Source: Owenia fusiformis
Lineage: Eukaryota > Annelida > Polychaeta > Sabellida > Oweniidae
Length of the DNA: 64,000 nt
NCBI GenBank assembly: GCA_903813345.2
Contig: CAIIXF020000011.1
Span: 12,250,842-12,314,841 of the forward strand
Reading direction: 5' to 3'
Below the pieces are notes generated by a model that worked only from the letters and a program-made list of their open reading frames with translations, was not told where the DNA came from and searched no databases. Below are positions 13,701 through 21,660 of the stretch, piece by piece. The stretch's first letter is position 1; each line of letters starts with the position of its first letter. The translations under genes were made by a program, and so were the position numbers.

Positions 13701-16700
13701 AAACCCTCTCTGGCTTCAAAAGGTAACTCTACTGTTCTGAATGCCCCAATGATGTTGAATTATTTATTACTTTCCAGTCTATACAGAATGCCATTGTGCA
13801 ATTAAAACTGCTTGGTGCCATAGAAAACACAGATGATAATAAGGTCAGTATGATAAAATGACAGCAAGATTATCAAACACCTCAAGAAAAAGTATGCCGA
13901 AAGGATTTTGTTTACTACTTGAGTTTGTAATCTTTAGAAAACTCTTTAGAATTCAAACAAATCGTAGAGCCAGAAAAAGTGGTCAGATCTATTGATTTTA
14001 GTGGCATTTTTATTTGGATACCTTTAGCTTTTTCCAAATACAGTGATATGTATTGAAAGTCACTGAACATTATTATAACCTATTTAACTTATTCAACCTA
14101 TTTTATTCTAAGATAAAATGATGATAGATTAGTGTCTAAAACAACCAAGTCATCTGATATTTCAAATACACGAGGCAGATGCAACATTACAGTGGTTGAA
14201 AGATAATTCACCAAATTTGAAGATTGCAAGTGACAAGTTTAATACTCCATTTATGAGAACTTGTAAGGAAACATGTATTGTTTGACAATAAAATCTCAGA
14301 TATCGTGTTTGAATGACTATCAAGGCCAATCTTATCCTGCTCAATTATTTGAGCTATTGTTTACCAGAATTTATGGATCCAGTGGCAAATGTATTTCATT
14401 TATGAGAACTTCCAGATGTAAGGGAAGATGTTTTGTCCAAGACAATAACATATCAGATATTGTGTTTGAATGTCTGTCAAGACAAATCTGAAGTAACAAT
14501 CCATAAGTTGACATTTACACACATTTCAATAACAATGAAAATTTTTTCTAATTGATTAAAATTCAAAAAATATAATTTCAATGGAAAAGGCATTGCAAAA
14601 TTATTCATTACAAATATAATAAATTTTTGATACACATGCATTAGACTGCATGTCAATTAAAAAAAAGTAAACCAATAATAATAATATTTTTTGGCCTAAC
14701 AACATTACAAAGATCTAAACTACAAAATTGATGGAATTAGCCTTAAATCATGCAATATTTGGCTCAGGCTTTTATTCTTATTTATAAAATTGTATTTAGC
14801 AGCAAATTGATAAACTTTTGAGGCATCACATATGCGACAATCCCACCCCCATAATCAATGAAAATAAAACCATTAGAAAGAAGAAGACAGGACCCTTAAA
14901 ATGCTTTTTATTTGAAGCTTCCAGCTCAATTTTGAAGGAAGTTGCATCAATTTTTGGAAAATTCAAAATAAATCTTATTTTTTTAGGCTTGTTTATGCCA
15001 CAATCGCACTGAAAACCTGACTGAAAACCGAAAATTTTTTTTGCGATCGCAAGTTGAAATCAATTTTTCCACTAAAGCAGAGACATGCTGACTTTATATC
15101 CCCGATAACATTATAGAATGAAATTTGGGGAATTTTAGTTGCTCATCATAGTAAAGAGCAGCCTTTAAGGTAGCAAGAATATAGTCTTAATGGAGTGAAA
15201 TCAATTTAATACAACTTTTACACTGTTTTAGTGCTTGACAAACTTCAGACACATTTGGGACTAATCCACAATGGTTCAATTATTAGGAATTTGTAATATT
15301 ATCACAGTATACGAAATGGGAACTTCTGGATGTCGTATCATCAATAAATTTGAATAATGGGGTGGAGCAGATTGTTTTTAAAAGAAATTTCAATATTTTC
15401 AGCTTATTTGCAGAGAAAATTAACCAGCACATGCAATGACAATGTCAATCATGCTTCTTTATGAAATTCATTGGACGAAGTCAATTATTATCCAATATGA
15501 AGTTTGACTACTGATCATTTTCCCATTATAATATACCATGTCTTAATGAAGGCGTCTAATTATCATAGTCTAAATAAGCTTGGTTTTTGGAGTTGGGTGC
15601 GAGTAACAAATGGCAGGTTTTTATATTTTGCTTTGATATTGCCTTGTTGATAGTTTGCCAAGTGCAATGTTATGTTATGCACATTTTTAAAAATACAATA
15701 CAGCTCATTCTACTGTGTTGTTACCTAAGTAGGGATAAAAATTGTTTAATTTTCTATTTTAGCTTACTCCTCTTGGAAGAAAGATGGCAGCATTTCCACT
15801 TGACCCTAGTCTTGCAAAGGTCATCCTGAAAGCAGTTGATTTTGACTGCCTGTAAGAAATACGTTTATAAAGATTTGAGATATCTGTACAAATATGGAAG
15901 TAATGAAAGATTTGCAAAAACAGAATGTCCACTTTTCAGAATTACACTACAATTATATACATCTGTATATTGTCAAATGCCTAGAATCCAGATCATATTT
16001 CTTATCTTCATGCTAGCTAAAATCAATGTATTTTCTTAAAATTAAGTTTAGTTCAAAGAATTACATTTTGGACTTTTTACATCCTCCTAAGCAGGTATCC
16101 AGAATCCGTACCTCCTTCTTCCCCCTGCTATAACCAATTTGGAAGTGCCCGATTAAACTGAATCACGTGATCTATTTATCTGAATGATTTATACATGATT
16201 TCTGTCACAGTATTGCGACAGCCAATCAGATTGCGAGTTCTTAATCGGGGAAATGTTTACTGCTTATCGCAGGGGGTAAAAAGAAAGAATATATTCTGGA
16301 TTTTGAAGCCCTGTGATCGGAGGATGGACTTTTTAGAACATGTGATGACATTTGGAATGATGTCAGTCTAAAATACTGTAAAACTAACAATTTTGTATTG
16401 ATTTGTAAAAAGATCAGTCTCTTAAGTTTCAGTTTAAAAGATATTAAAGCATTGTATAAGATAACAATATTTGGTAAGTTAAACTTTGTTTATATTTCAG
16501 TGAGGAAATATTGACCATCGTCTCTATGTTATCAGTTGAGTCAATCATGCACAGTCCTGCCAGTAAACGCGAGGAGGCCTCTGCTGTACAGGCAAAGTTC
16601 ATCTCACATGAAGGGGACCATCTCACCTACCTCAATGTATATAGAAGTTATAAAGGAGTCAGTGGGAGTAAGGTATGGGGCCATCTCACCTATTTCAATA

Positions 16701-19700
16701 TATATAGAAGTTATAAAGGAGTCAGTGGGAGTAACGTAAGGAGCCATCTCACCTATTTCAATATATATAGAAGTTATAAAGGAGTCAGTGGGAGTAAGGT
16801 AAGGGGCCATCTCACCTATTTCAATATATATAGAGGTTATAAAGGAGTCAGTGGGAGTAAGGTAAGGGGCCATCTCACCTATTTCAATATATATAGAAGT
16901 TATAAAGGAGTCAGTTGGAGTAAGGTAAGGGGCCATCTCACCTATTTCAATATATATATAGAAGTTATAAAAAAGTCAATGGGAGTAAGGTAAGGGGCCA
17001 TCTCATCTACCTTAATGCATATAGAAGTTATAAAGGAGTCAGTGGGAGTAAGTAAGGGGCCATCTCATCTACCTCAATGCATATAGAAGTTATAAAGGAG
17101 TCAGTGGGAGTAAGGTAAGGGGCCATCTCACCTATTTCAATATATATAGAAGTTATAAAGGAGCAAATTGAACTGAGGTGAGAAGTGAGATAAGGGACCT
17201 CCTCATCTATTTCAATATATAGAAGTTATAAAGGAGCCAATGGAACTGAGGTAAGGGACCATCTCAACCATCTCACCTATTTCAATATATATAGAAGTTA
17301 TAAATTAGCCAATGGAACTGAGGTAAGGGACCATCTCACCTATTTCAATGTGAATAGAAGTTATAAAGGAGTCAGTGGGAGTAAGGTAAGTGGCCATGTC
17401 ACCCATTTCAATATATATAGAAGTTATGAAGGAGCCAATTGAACTGAGGTAAGGGACTATCTCACCTATTTCATTGTGTATAGAAGTTATAAAGGAGTCA
17501 GTATGAGTAAGGTAAGGGGCCATCTCACCTATTTCAATATATATAGCAGTTATAAAGGAGCCAATGGAACTGAGGTAAGGGACCATCTCACCTATTTCAA
17601 TATGTATAGAAGTTATAAAGGGTTCATAGCTACTTTAGATGAAGATTTAATCATTAGTTTGTATACTTTCAGAATTGGTGTCATGAAAACTTTATCAATG
17701 CGAGAAATATGAAAACAGCGTGTGATATCAGGGGTCAGTTACGTGATATATGTATGAAACAGGACATGCAGTTCAAGTCCTGTGGAAGGGAAACTGCTGT
17801 AATTAGAGAATGCTTGGCTCATGGTTTCTTTATGAATGCTGCAGAGCTACAGAAGGATGGCAAATATATTTCTGTAAGTTAAATGCTACTGAGTACACAA
17901 TAGATTTCGCAACATACTTATACATGTAGAGTGTTTGTAAATCCCTTATGTTTATAACTTATAAAAGTGTGTGTAATACGTCATCATTTATTACGCATCA
18001 CTATCAACTTATGAGGAACCTTCGCTTATAAAAGGTTGTTTATAAGTGAGGAAATACTTATCTTGATTAGACTTTGTGCAATCATAGTGATACTTGTTAT
18101 TAAGTCATATTACTATCCAATTCCCCTTATAAACAAGGAATTTGGAGGAAAAAACACTCTTTTTTGGTGACAAGAACATTAGAATTGAGAGATGAAATAC
18201 ACATTTCTGTACTTATTATAACATCTTTTTGTGAAACACCAAATTTCAATTCACTTACTTATAAAGTATAGCTATACATAAAAACATGAGTTGTGCTTTC
18301 ATTTATGAGCGAAATCTCTCTAGTGATCTTAAAATTGATCTTATAACAGTAAACACTGTTTGATGGAACACCAATCTGTAATGAATGAACTAAATAATGT
18401 TTAGGAACAACAATCTGTTATGAAAGAACCAAATAATGATAAGAACACCAATCTGTAATGAAAGAACCAAATATTGTTCAGGAACACCAATCTGTAATGA
18501 AAGAACCAAATATTGTTCAGGGACACCAATCTGTAATGAAAAAACAAATATTGTTCAGGAACACCAATCTGTAATGAAAGAACCAAATAATGTCCAGGAA
18601 CACCAATCTGTAATGAAAGAACCAAATAATTTTCAGGAACACCAATGTGTAAAGAAAGAACCAAATTGTTTAGGAACACCAATCTGTAATGAAAGAACAA
18701 AATATTGTTCAGGAACACCAATCTGTAATGAAAGAACCAAATATTGTTCAGGAACACCAATCTGTAATGAAAGAACCAAATATTGTTTAGGAACACCAAT
18801 CTGAAATGAAAGAACCAAATATTGTTCAGGAACACCAATCTGTAATGAAAAAACCAAATATTGTTCAGGAACACCAATCTGTAATGAAAGAACCAAATAT
18901 TGTTTAGGAACACCAATCTGAAATGAAAGAACTAAATATTGTTTAGGAACACCAATATGTATTTTTTTATTTTATTTTTTATTAAAGTGTCACCTATTGT
19001 ACAAAATAGCCAGCCCAAACTGGGCTTATGAGACACATGAAACATTTAATTATAAATCCTATATATTTGATTCTTTCTTATATTAAAAATACAGTTCAAA
19101 TAGTTTGCAATACTCTTGGTTTTAAGTATATTTATAAATGAATCAATATTTGGTGTTAAAAATGAGAGTCTCTCTATTTTATAGGCATTACATTCAAATA
19201 TTAAATGTTTCTCATCTTCAACTTTATTTAAATTGCAAACAAATTGGCACAGTCTGTCTTGTATTGGTGTTTTTTCCTGGTTGTGAGTATCTCCCAGTCT
19301 CTATTACTAGTGGTAGGATGCCACTCCCTAAGTTGTGCTATCAGTGAACGTTGTGACAATGTTAGTTGACCAATCTGTAATGAAAGAACCAAATATTATT
19401 TAGGAACGTAAATCTGTAATGAAAGAACCAAATATTGTTTAGGAACACCAATATGCAATGAAAGAACCAAATATTGTTCAGGAACACCAATCTGTAATAA
19501 AAGAACCAACTATTGTTTAGGAACACCAATCTGAAATGAAAGAACCAAATATTGTTTAGGAACACCAATCTGTAATGAAAGAACTAAATCATGTTTAGGA
19601 ACACCAATCTGTAATGAAAGAACCAAATTATGTCCAGGAACAGCAACTTGCAAGACTTTGCCTCTTTTGATGCAGAAGTTTCAGAAATTATTTTTATGTA

Positions 19701-20320
19701 TACTTTAAAAAATCTATCATGTAATGTTCATATAATAATATAGTAATTATAATCTAATTATTTTCTAATTATATGTAGGTGGCCAGCAGACAGCCAGTTG
19801 CCATCCATCCATCATCTGCTATATTCAGATGTAAACCCTCATATGTGATATACAATGAACTTGTTAAGACCTCAGCCTGCTATATGAGGTATTTATATCT
19901 TCTTTGGATCTTAATCACGCCAGTCTCTCCAACATATGAGTCACTATGTGTCTATGTCCCTATGTCCACTTCCTTGTGAATATTAGTGCTAGATCATGAA
20001 AAATGTGTGGAATGATGAAATGTGAACTTTAAATCTTTTTGCTTTGAAATGGACCAAGCTTGTATCGTGGCATTGAATGTTGGAAGTAGTGCATTTCATG
20101 ATCTACATATGTTTTTCATTGAATTTCAGCTATGGTATATCCATCTTACTAATTCATAGGGAATTCACCTTATTTCCATTATCCTATGGCTTATATATAT
20201 CCCATGTCATATATTTAAAGTGCTATTTAATTTGTTTGCAGAAATGTTTGTGTGGTGGACCCAGATTGGATATTTGAAGCAGCTCCTAACTATTTCAAAA
20301 CTAGACCACTACACACGTGA
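1616..20320 (+). CDS. DHX33: DHX33-like DEAH-box RNA helicase, copy A, C-terminal 416 residues in ten exons (5' part outside window)
   Basis: Joined exons: 1616-1787, 5007-5104, 6502-6587, 8199-8377, 13778-13843, 15763-15851, 16501-16672, 17673-17873, 19779-19888, 20242-20320 (stop TGA 20318-20320). All junctions keep frame and all introns are GT-AG. The product reads in order: helicase motif IV region ([13 protein letters not shown]), motif V ([11 protein letters not shown]), motif VI (QRSGRAGR), HA2 (winged-helix/ratchet) and the OB-fold region with [10 protein letters not shown]. It follows human DHX33 (about 707 residues) closely to the C-terminus, including the ending [15 protein letters not shown]. 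It matches DHX40 and other DEAH proteins much less well. Known DHX33 proteins are NTP-dependent RNA helicases linked to ribosomal RNA synthesis, translation initiation and dsRNA sensing. The RecA1 domain (Walker A, DEAH box) must lie upstream. The gene is unusual in hosting a nested galactosyltransferase in intron 4 and satellites in introns 7 and 8. Confidence 0.92.
2193..4058. mobile_element. (CCGT)n-headed repeat element, intron 1, unit A only
   Basis: Starts TTATCCCACCGAACGAAGTT, followed by a CCGTCCGT-rich run (about 2231-2280). It ends with TTCGGTGGGATTTGCTACTC and a pyrimidine tail near 4058. The first and last bases form a short inverted pair around CCCACCGAAC. The body is a tandem series of modules of about 130 bp, each with 'ATAACTCAAATACCAGTGAA', a GGTTCAAATTTTATATGATG stretch and CAAAATGGCGGCCATTTTTC. 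Units B and C have an uninterrupted join here (ATGTTA then CTACATAATG near 23660 and 51460), so this is an insertion present only in A. Superfamily not assigned. Confidence 0.75.
3238..3647 (-). mobile_element. LINE ORF2 C-terminal fragment inside the intron 1 element
   Basis: This block interrupts a (CCGT)n-element module. On the minus strand it reads in two overlapping pieces. The piece from 3603 contains [20 protein letters not shown], the CxxC...H...C zinc-binding pattern found after the reverse transcriptase in many LINE ORF2 proteins. The piece from about 3430 continues with charged, LINE-like sequence and ends without other domains. It is a dead 5'-truncated fragment nested in another repeat. 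Confidence 0.65.
5007..5104 (+). CDS. DHX33: DHX33-like exon 2: helicase motif V
   Basis: Acceptor TGCTATTCCAG ends at 5006; donor AA|GTAAGT starts at 5105. It encodes [18 protein letters not shown] and then [24 protein letters not shown] is motif V, which couples NTP binding to RNA contact. The exon is 98 bp and ends in phase 2. It exists only once in the window: in units B and C its position is taken by the tRNA-Asp array. Confidence 0.93.
5105..6501. other. Intron 2, copy A
   Basis: After about 270 bp of AT-rich sequence missing from B and C, homology to them resumes near 5376. The intron carries the TIR-bounded element at 5488-6169. No exon was found. A tract near 6240-6300 with many TTCAAAGAAATC-like bases is shared with 28750 and 57080 and shows no reading frame. 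Confidence 0.65.
5488..6169. mobile_element. TIR element with internal tandem repeats
   Basis: Starts ATGTCACCACCTAG and ends TAGGTGGTGACAT, an inverted pair of about 13 bp. Inside are four imperfect copies of a module of about 130 bp built on GACCTTGAGAAGGTC and TTGAAGCAAGTTGAAAAA. The right end also folds as a hairpin (TATGTCACCAC / GTGGTGACATA, 6144-6170). Close copies sit at 28091-28733 and 56440-57074. A related end in the other orientation lies at 12169-12300. Non-coding; probably a non-autonomous DNA transposon. Confidence 0.65.
6502..6587 (+). CDS. DHX33: DHX33-like exon 3: helicase motif VI
   Basis: Acceptor TTTATTCCAG ends at 6501; donor GCAG|GTGAGG follows 6587. The first base completes the lysine codon begun in exon 2. 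It encodes [13 protein letters not shown] then [24 protein letters not shown] is motif VI with the arginine fingers; its last arginine comes from exon 4. Length 86 bp, ending in phase 1. Confidence 0.93.
6588..8198. other. Intron 3, copy A
   Basis: Contains the A-only element 6746-7911. Flanking it are about 150 bp and 290 bp shared with B (from 29151 and to 30570) and C. Just upstream of exon 4 all copies have a stretch that could be read as coding, but in A one base of an A-run is missing and the frame is broken. Confidence 0.65.
6746..7911. mobile_element. (CCGT)n-headed repeat element, intron 3, unit A only
   Basis: Begins TTATCCCATAGAACGAAGTT with CCGTCCGT repeats, and ends TTCGATGGGATTCGCTACGC plus a short tail. 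It is the same family as 2193-4058 with different internal modules. Here the unit of about 115 bp carries AACTCGAAAAGTAGTGGAGC, TTCATATTTGGTATGTGAAT, GGCACACTGTCCTATGACAC and GGCGGCCATTTT. The same module recurs in every unit of the tRNA-Asp arrays in B and C. Absent at this site from B and C. Confidence 0.72.
8199..8377 (+). CDS. DHX33: DHX33-like exon 4: HA2 domain start
   Basis: Acceptor ATGGTTTTAG ends at 8198; donor GAG|GTAAGA follows 8377. The first two bases complete glycine of motif VI, then [19 protein letters not shown] and [20 protein letters not shown] follow, the usual start of the HA2 region after motif VI. Length 179 bp, ending in phase 0. A differs from B and C by one residue near the end (PSTE against PSAE). 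Confidence 0.93.
8398..9245. repeat. Long inverted repeat (foldback) in intron 4
   Basis: The left arm (about 8398-8585) and right arm (about 9045-9245) are imperfect reverse complements. Both carry ACTCAAAATATT, CAGAACATATACCTAAAAC, TTGCTCTGTAAAA and TATAAAATGCTAATTATGAG on one strand or the other. The loop is about 460 bp. The transcript could form a long stem immediately downstream of exon 4. The equivalent in B is 30771-31613. In C about 110 bp of the left arm is deleted. Confidence 0.72.
9967..10464. mobile_element. pogo/Tigger-like MITE
   Basis: Ends CAGTAGAACCTGTATATCTG and GACAGGTTTTACTG are inverted, and the element is flanked by TA on both sides (9965-9966, 10465-10466). This TA target and the CAGT start are typical of the pogo branch of Tc1/mariner. 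The interior repeats 'CTAATCCGAACACCT'-like phrases and has no reading frame. Unit B has the same insertion; unit C does not. Confidence 0.8.
10776..12068 (+). CDS. Beta-1,3-galactosyltransferase (GT31), intronless, nested in intron 4, copy A
   Basis: Single 430-residue frame. This family of Golgi type II membrane enzymes transfers galactose or N-acetylglucosamine/galactosamine in beta-1,3 linkage from UDP-sugar to glycans. A short basic N-terminus is followed by one hydrophobic segment (about residues 18-32) and a long stem rich in N-glycosylation sites. The catalytic domain is about 165-400. Family hallmarks seen: [10 protein letters not shown] (184-193), [25 protein letters not shown], the metal-binding DDD at 269-271 in [30 protein letters not shown] and EDFYITG from 357. 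Length fits the family. The start is the first ATG of the frame and is shared by copy B. Same strand as the host gene, so the host pre-mRNA contains it in sense. The acceptor sugar cannot be told from sequence. Copy A has SARRMAIR where the family normally has a threonine or asparagine after RR. Confidence 0.93.
   Translation: MRVNRAVQKVLTSNYKCNYIIILMLMLCVYLYTKNKETILDCHSTTAKVLTDLRQEEKVKLRHHDDNITLSSKKNDIIENSNNITTIGTMSQIGIDNKTMPQIRSTKNSLHDSANSTTSSKPVIQLNISDTRKGTENDLIDPVNYTAEISNPHDFEFTINENQTCKNDVFLLVYVYTAPGNSARRMAIRSTWGNTTSYNKPDKNVKVIFLLGKTTETLQSKIRAESLLFKDIIQEDFVDSYRNLTYKGVMGLKWVGKYCPNATFALKVDDDVFVNIFSLVKYLEKSNSNKVIYGHMGPLGSKRPVFRDKKNKWYVSREEFPMDFFPQYASGMAYVISGSAVKTLYDASLHLKFVSMEDFYITGRVAKAVNVALHNMHGFLFSPSVEHFFKQKKEQTEIIQNNNWKFAFSGSNNMTSLNILWHKLISEQNM
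12169..12360. repeat. Repeat element end with hairpin, 3' of the galactosyltransferase
   Basis: Begins with a hairpin TATGTCACCACC / GGGGTGACATA and continues with TTTAGCAGTTGGTGTCGGCA-like sequence. This is the reverse complement of the right end of the element at 5488-6169 (CGCCAACTGCTGATC..., 6050-6170). It starts about 100 bp after the galactosyltransferase stop. The copy in B is 34554-34715. Confidence 0.6.
12383..12402. other. 20-bp perfect palindrome centred on CACGTG
   Basis: CGGAAGTCACGTGACTTCCG is its own reverse complement. It holds an E-box (CACGTG) flanked on both sides by a GGAAGT core as bound by ETS factors. It is also in B at about 34857-34876. It may be the tip of a palindromic transposon rather than a regulatory site. 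Confidence 0.6.
12728..12970. mobile_element. Pair of hairpin elements
   Basis: The first hairpin (12728-12863) has arms ACAAATATTTAATTCTATT and its complement. It pairs nearly throughout, including CCTGTGACACTTTCACAAG, to a central AGCCC-TTC-GGGCT. The second (12907-12970) pairs ATCTTTCACAAG with the GTGAAAGAT end. Both share the TTTCACAAG motif. Copies in B lie at 35165-35425. Non-coding palindromic MITEs. Confidence 0.68.
13778..13843 (+). CDS. DHX33: DHX33-like exon 5
   Basis: Acceptor TTACTTTCCAG ends at 13777; donor AAG|GTCAGT follows. It is exactly 22 codons: [20 protein letters not shown] and NK. This is the HA2 helix that reads 'AIAQLDLLGALE' in vertebrate DHX33. In phase 0 on both sides, so the exon could be skipped without a frameshift. 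Confidence 0.92.
13844..15762. other. Intron 5, copy A
   Basis: AT-rich, no recognised exon, RNA or transposon. Several short frames (near 14273, 14818, 15587) differ in length from their counterparts in B and show no domain. One duplicated phrase (TATGAGAACTT...) occurs at about 14252 and 14400. Nothing else seen. Confidence 0.6.
15763..15851 (+). CDS. DHX33: DHX33-like exon 6
   Basis: Acceptor TTTCTATTTTAG ends at 15762; donor CCT|GTAAGA follows 15851. It encodes [20 protein letters not shown] and ILKAVDFDC, the conserved HA2 stretch (G+KMA.FPL.P...K). It ends in phase 2. Confidence 0.93.
15852..16500. other. Intron 6, copy A, with imperfect MITE-like hairpin
   Basis: About 16075-16340 is bounded by GGACTTTTTACATCCTCC and GGAGGATGGACTTTTTAG-like ends. 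Paired internal blocks are CCCCCTGC and GCAGGGGG, with mixed-quality pairing elsewhere. The same block is in B at about 38425-38690. No coding content. Confidence 0.5.
16501..16672 (+). CDS. DHX33: DHX33-like exon 7 (source of the 63-bp minisatellite)
   Basis: Acceptor TATATTTCAG ends at 16500; the first donor is AAG|GTATGG at 16673. It encodes [19 protein letters not shown] and, at its 3' end, [28 protein letters not shown]-type sequence is the signature of the OB-fold region in DEAH helicases, so this segment is ancestral exon. The last 60 bp of the exon plus the donor are serially copied into the intron. The first copies remain open and in frame (see 16673-17620), so the true 3' end of this exon may vary. 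Confidence 0.9.
16612..17620 (+). repeat. 63-bp exon-derived minisatellite with repeated splice donors, copy A
   Basis: About 16 tandem units derived from the 3' end of exon 7 plus donor. The consensus has CCATCTCACCTATTTCAATA, AGAAGTTATAAAGGAGTC and AGTGGGAGTAAG|GTAAGG. Donor-like sites repeat at 16673, 16736, 16799, 16862 and 16925, all in phase 0, and the frame stays open to 16993. A 2-bp gain (TATATATATA) then breaks the frame. Later units vary (GCCAATGGAACTGAG|GTAAGG) but keep donor-like GTAAGG. Confidence 0.88.
17673..17873 (+). CDS. DHX33: DHX33-like exon 8
   Basis: Acceptor ATACTTTCAG ends at 17672; donor TCT|GTAAGT follows 17873. Sixty-seven codons start [19 protein letters not shown] and go through QLRDICMKQ to [23 protein letters not shown] and R.QL are constant in the OB region of DHX33. 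Phase 0 at both ends, so splicing from any in-frame minisatellite donor keeps the frame. Confidence 0.93.
18366..19645. repeat. 39-bp satellite, copy A (about 22 units, split by a LINE tail)
   Basis: The unit contains GGAACACCAATCTGTAATGA followed by AAGAACCAAATATTGTTTA, 39 bp in all. Variation is mainly TTTA/TTCA before GGAACA and CACC/CATC. Being 13 codons long, it gives open frames on both strands (13-residue repeats such as [13 protein letters not shown] on the minus strand), which are not taken as proteins. Not related to the 63-bp minisatellite of intron 7. Confidence 0.88.
18958..19365 (-). mobile_element. 5'-truncated LINE tail in the 39-bp satellite
   Basis: The left end is a T-run followed by ATTAAAGTGTCACC, i.e. 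the poly(A) tail of a minus-strand element. On the minus strand the frame reads [20 protein letters not shown] then [11 protein letters not shown], the C..C-H-C zinc-binding tail of LINE ORF2, and ends at a stop before the tail. The same insertion is in B at 46565-46970, so it predates the duplication. Confidence 0.7.
19779..19888 (+). CDS. DHX33: DHX33-like exon 9
   Basis: Acceptor TTATATGTAG ends at 19778; donor GAG|GTATTT follows 19888. It encodes [20 protein letters not shown] and [26 protein letters not shown] is the constant OB-fold strand of DHX33 and its DEAH relatives. It ends in phase 2. Confidence 0.93.
19889..20241. other. Intron 9, copy A
   Basis: 353 bp, AT-rich, with a TTTGTTTGCAG acceptor. 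No feature seen; B is the same apart from small changes. Confidence 0.6.
20242..20320 (+). CDS. DHX33: DHX33-like terminal exon 10, copy A
   Basis: The first base completes an arginine codon; then [18 protein letters not shown] and KTRPLHT precede stop TGA. Vertebrate DHX33 ends in the similar stretch 'ID..WL.EAAPEYF', so the C-terminus is natural and not truncated. No AATAAA was seen in the next 300 bp. Confidence 0.92.
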
Positions 20321-20486
20321 CAGGCAGTAGAGGTGACAGGCAGTAGACGTGACATAATCCTTAGTTCTATGCACCTTCTCATTTCGCAATAGCTATGATA
20401 TATTTAAACTCTTTGATATGTGGTCGGAGATGCTGCTATATCTACATACATGTACTGTTGAAACATTCTTGCAGCTGACATCATCC

Positions 20487-21060
20487 AGGAGTGACATCAT
20501 TCATGAGTGACACGATTACCAGTTGACACTATTGTTATTTGAGGATATAATATTATGGTAAAGTCATCAATTATCATATTCTCGAGATGACATCGTTTAT
20601 GAGTGACATTACACAGTTGACACTATTGTTATTTGAGGATATAATATTATGGTAAAGTCATCAATTATCATATTCTCGAGATGACATCGTTTATGAGTGA
20701 CATTATTACACAGTTGACACTATTGTTATTTGAGGATATAATATTATGGTAAAGTCATCAATTATCATATTCTCGAGATGACATCGTTTATGAGTGACAT
20801 TACACAGTTGACACTGTTGTTATTTGAGGATATGATATTACGGTAAAAGTCATCGATTATCATCTTTTCGACATGACATCGTTTATGAGTGACATTATTA
20901 CACAGTTGACACTATTGTTATTTGAGGATATAATATTATGGTAAAAGTCATCGATTATCATCTTTTCGACATGACATCGTTTATGAGTGACATAATTACA
21001 TAGTTAACGCTATTGTTATTTGTACATTTGATATTATGGTATAAGTTATCAATTATCATA
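20487..21060. repeat. 94-97-bp tandem repeat downstream of copy A
   Basis: About six units built on GACATCGTTTATGAGTGACA, GTTGACACTATTGTTATTTG and GGTAAAGTCATCAATTATCA. Successive starts of GACATCG at 20589 and 20683 give a 94-bp period; the next interval is 97 bp through an extra ATT. B has about five units (48345-48865). Confidence 0.82.
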
Positions 21061-21660
21061 TTCGAGAGCGTCTCACTTTCTTGTCATCATGATTCCAGGA
21101 AAACCACTGGATGGATTTACTTCAAATTTTCACACATGTTACATGGTAAGGACTTCTAGAGCTGATTAACTTTTCGGCAGTCATCTTGCATTCTGGTGGC
21201 CATCTTTGAAGTTTTTAGATAAATCTTGTCATCGCGATTCCAGGAAAACCACTGATTAACATTTTAGTGGCCATCTTGCATTCTGGCGGCCATTTTGAAA
21301 GTTTTTGGAGAAATTTTGTCAACGCGATTCCAGGAAAACCACTTTACGGATTTACTTTGAATGTTCACACATGTTACATGGTAAGAATTCTTAGAGCTGA
21401 TTAACTTTTTGGTTGCCATCTTGAAGTTTTTTATTAGATAAATCTTGTCATTGCGATTCCAGGAAAACTACTTTACTTCAAATTGCTTTCTAGGTCATCA
21501 AGCCCATGCTTTTTTATCATCGCAGTTTTAGGAAAACTGCTTATCGGATTTTCCCCATACTCGCACACATGATAGAGGATATCAAGTTATAGAGCTGATT
21601 AACTTTGGGGTGGCAATCTCATTTTCTAGTCGCCATTTTGAACTTGTGTTCTGTTGATTT
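21060..21660. repeat. Degenerate module repeats (CGATTCCAGGAAAACCACT type)
   Basis: Four to five diverged modules contain GCGATTCCAGGAAAACCAC, TTCACACATGTTACATGGTA, AGAGCTGATTAACTTTT and a CGGCCATTTTGAA-like block. The layout recalls the (CCGT)n elements but the words differ. The copy in B is 48875-49450. Confidence 0.6.

Larger units (their letters stand above)
8378..13777. other. Intron 4, copy A (5.4 kb), host of the nested galactosyltransferase
   Basis: From left to right: a long inverted repeat starting 20 bp after the splice donor (8398-9245), plain AT-rich sequence, a pogo-like MITE (9967-10464), the galactosyltransferase gene (10776-12068), a repeat end at 12169, a 20-bp palindrome (12383-12402), two hairpin elements (12728-12970), and about 800 bp without visible features before exon 5. 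Confidence 0.75.
17874..19778. other. Intron 8, copy A
   Basis: About 490 bp of AT-rich sequence precede a 39-bp satellite (18366-18955 and 19371-19645) that is split by a LINE tail (18958-19365). No exon. The final 130 bp before exon 9 are pyrimidine/AT-rich. Confidence 0.7.

Noticed and set aside
16536-16739. Second plus-strand frame over exon 7
   Set aside because: Out of phase with the splice junctions and the DHX33 reading.
18401-18916. Repeat-coded proteins in introns 7 and 8 on the minus strand
   Set aside because: They are translations of tandem satellites whose unit length is a multiple of three. No start context, no conservation beyond the DNA repeat.
18366-18955. CRISPR-like array
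   Set aside because: Regular 39-bp repeats are directly adjacent with no unique spacers, and the setting is eukaryotic.
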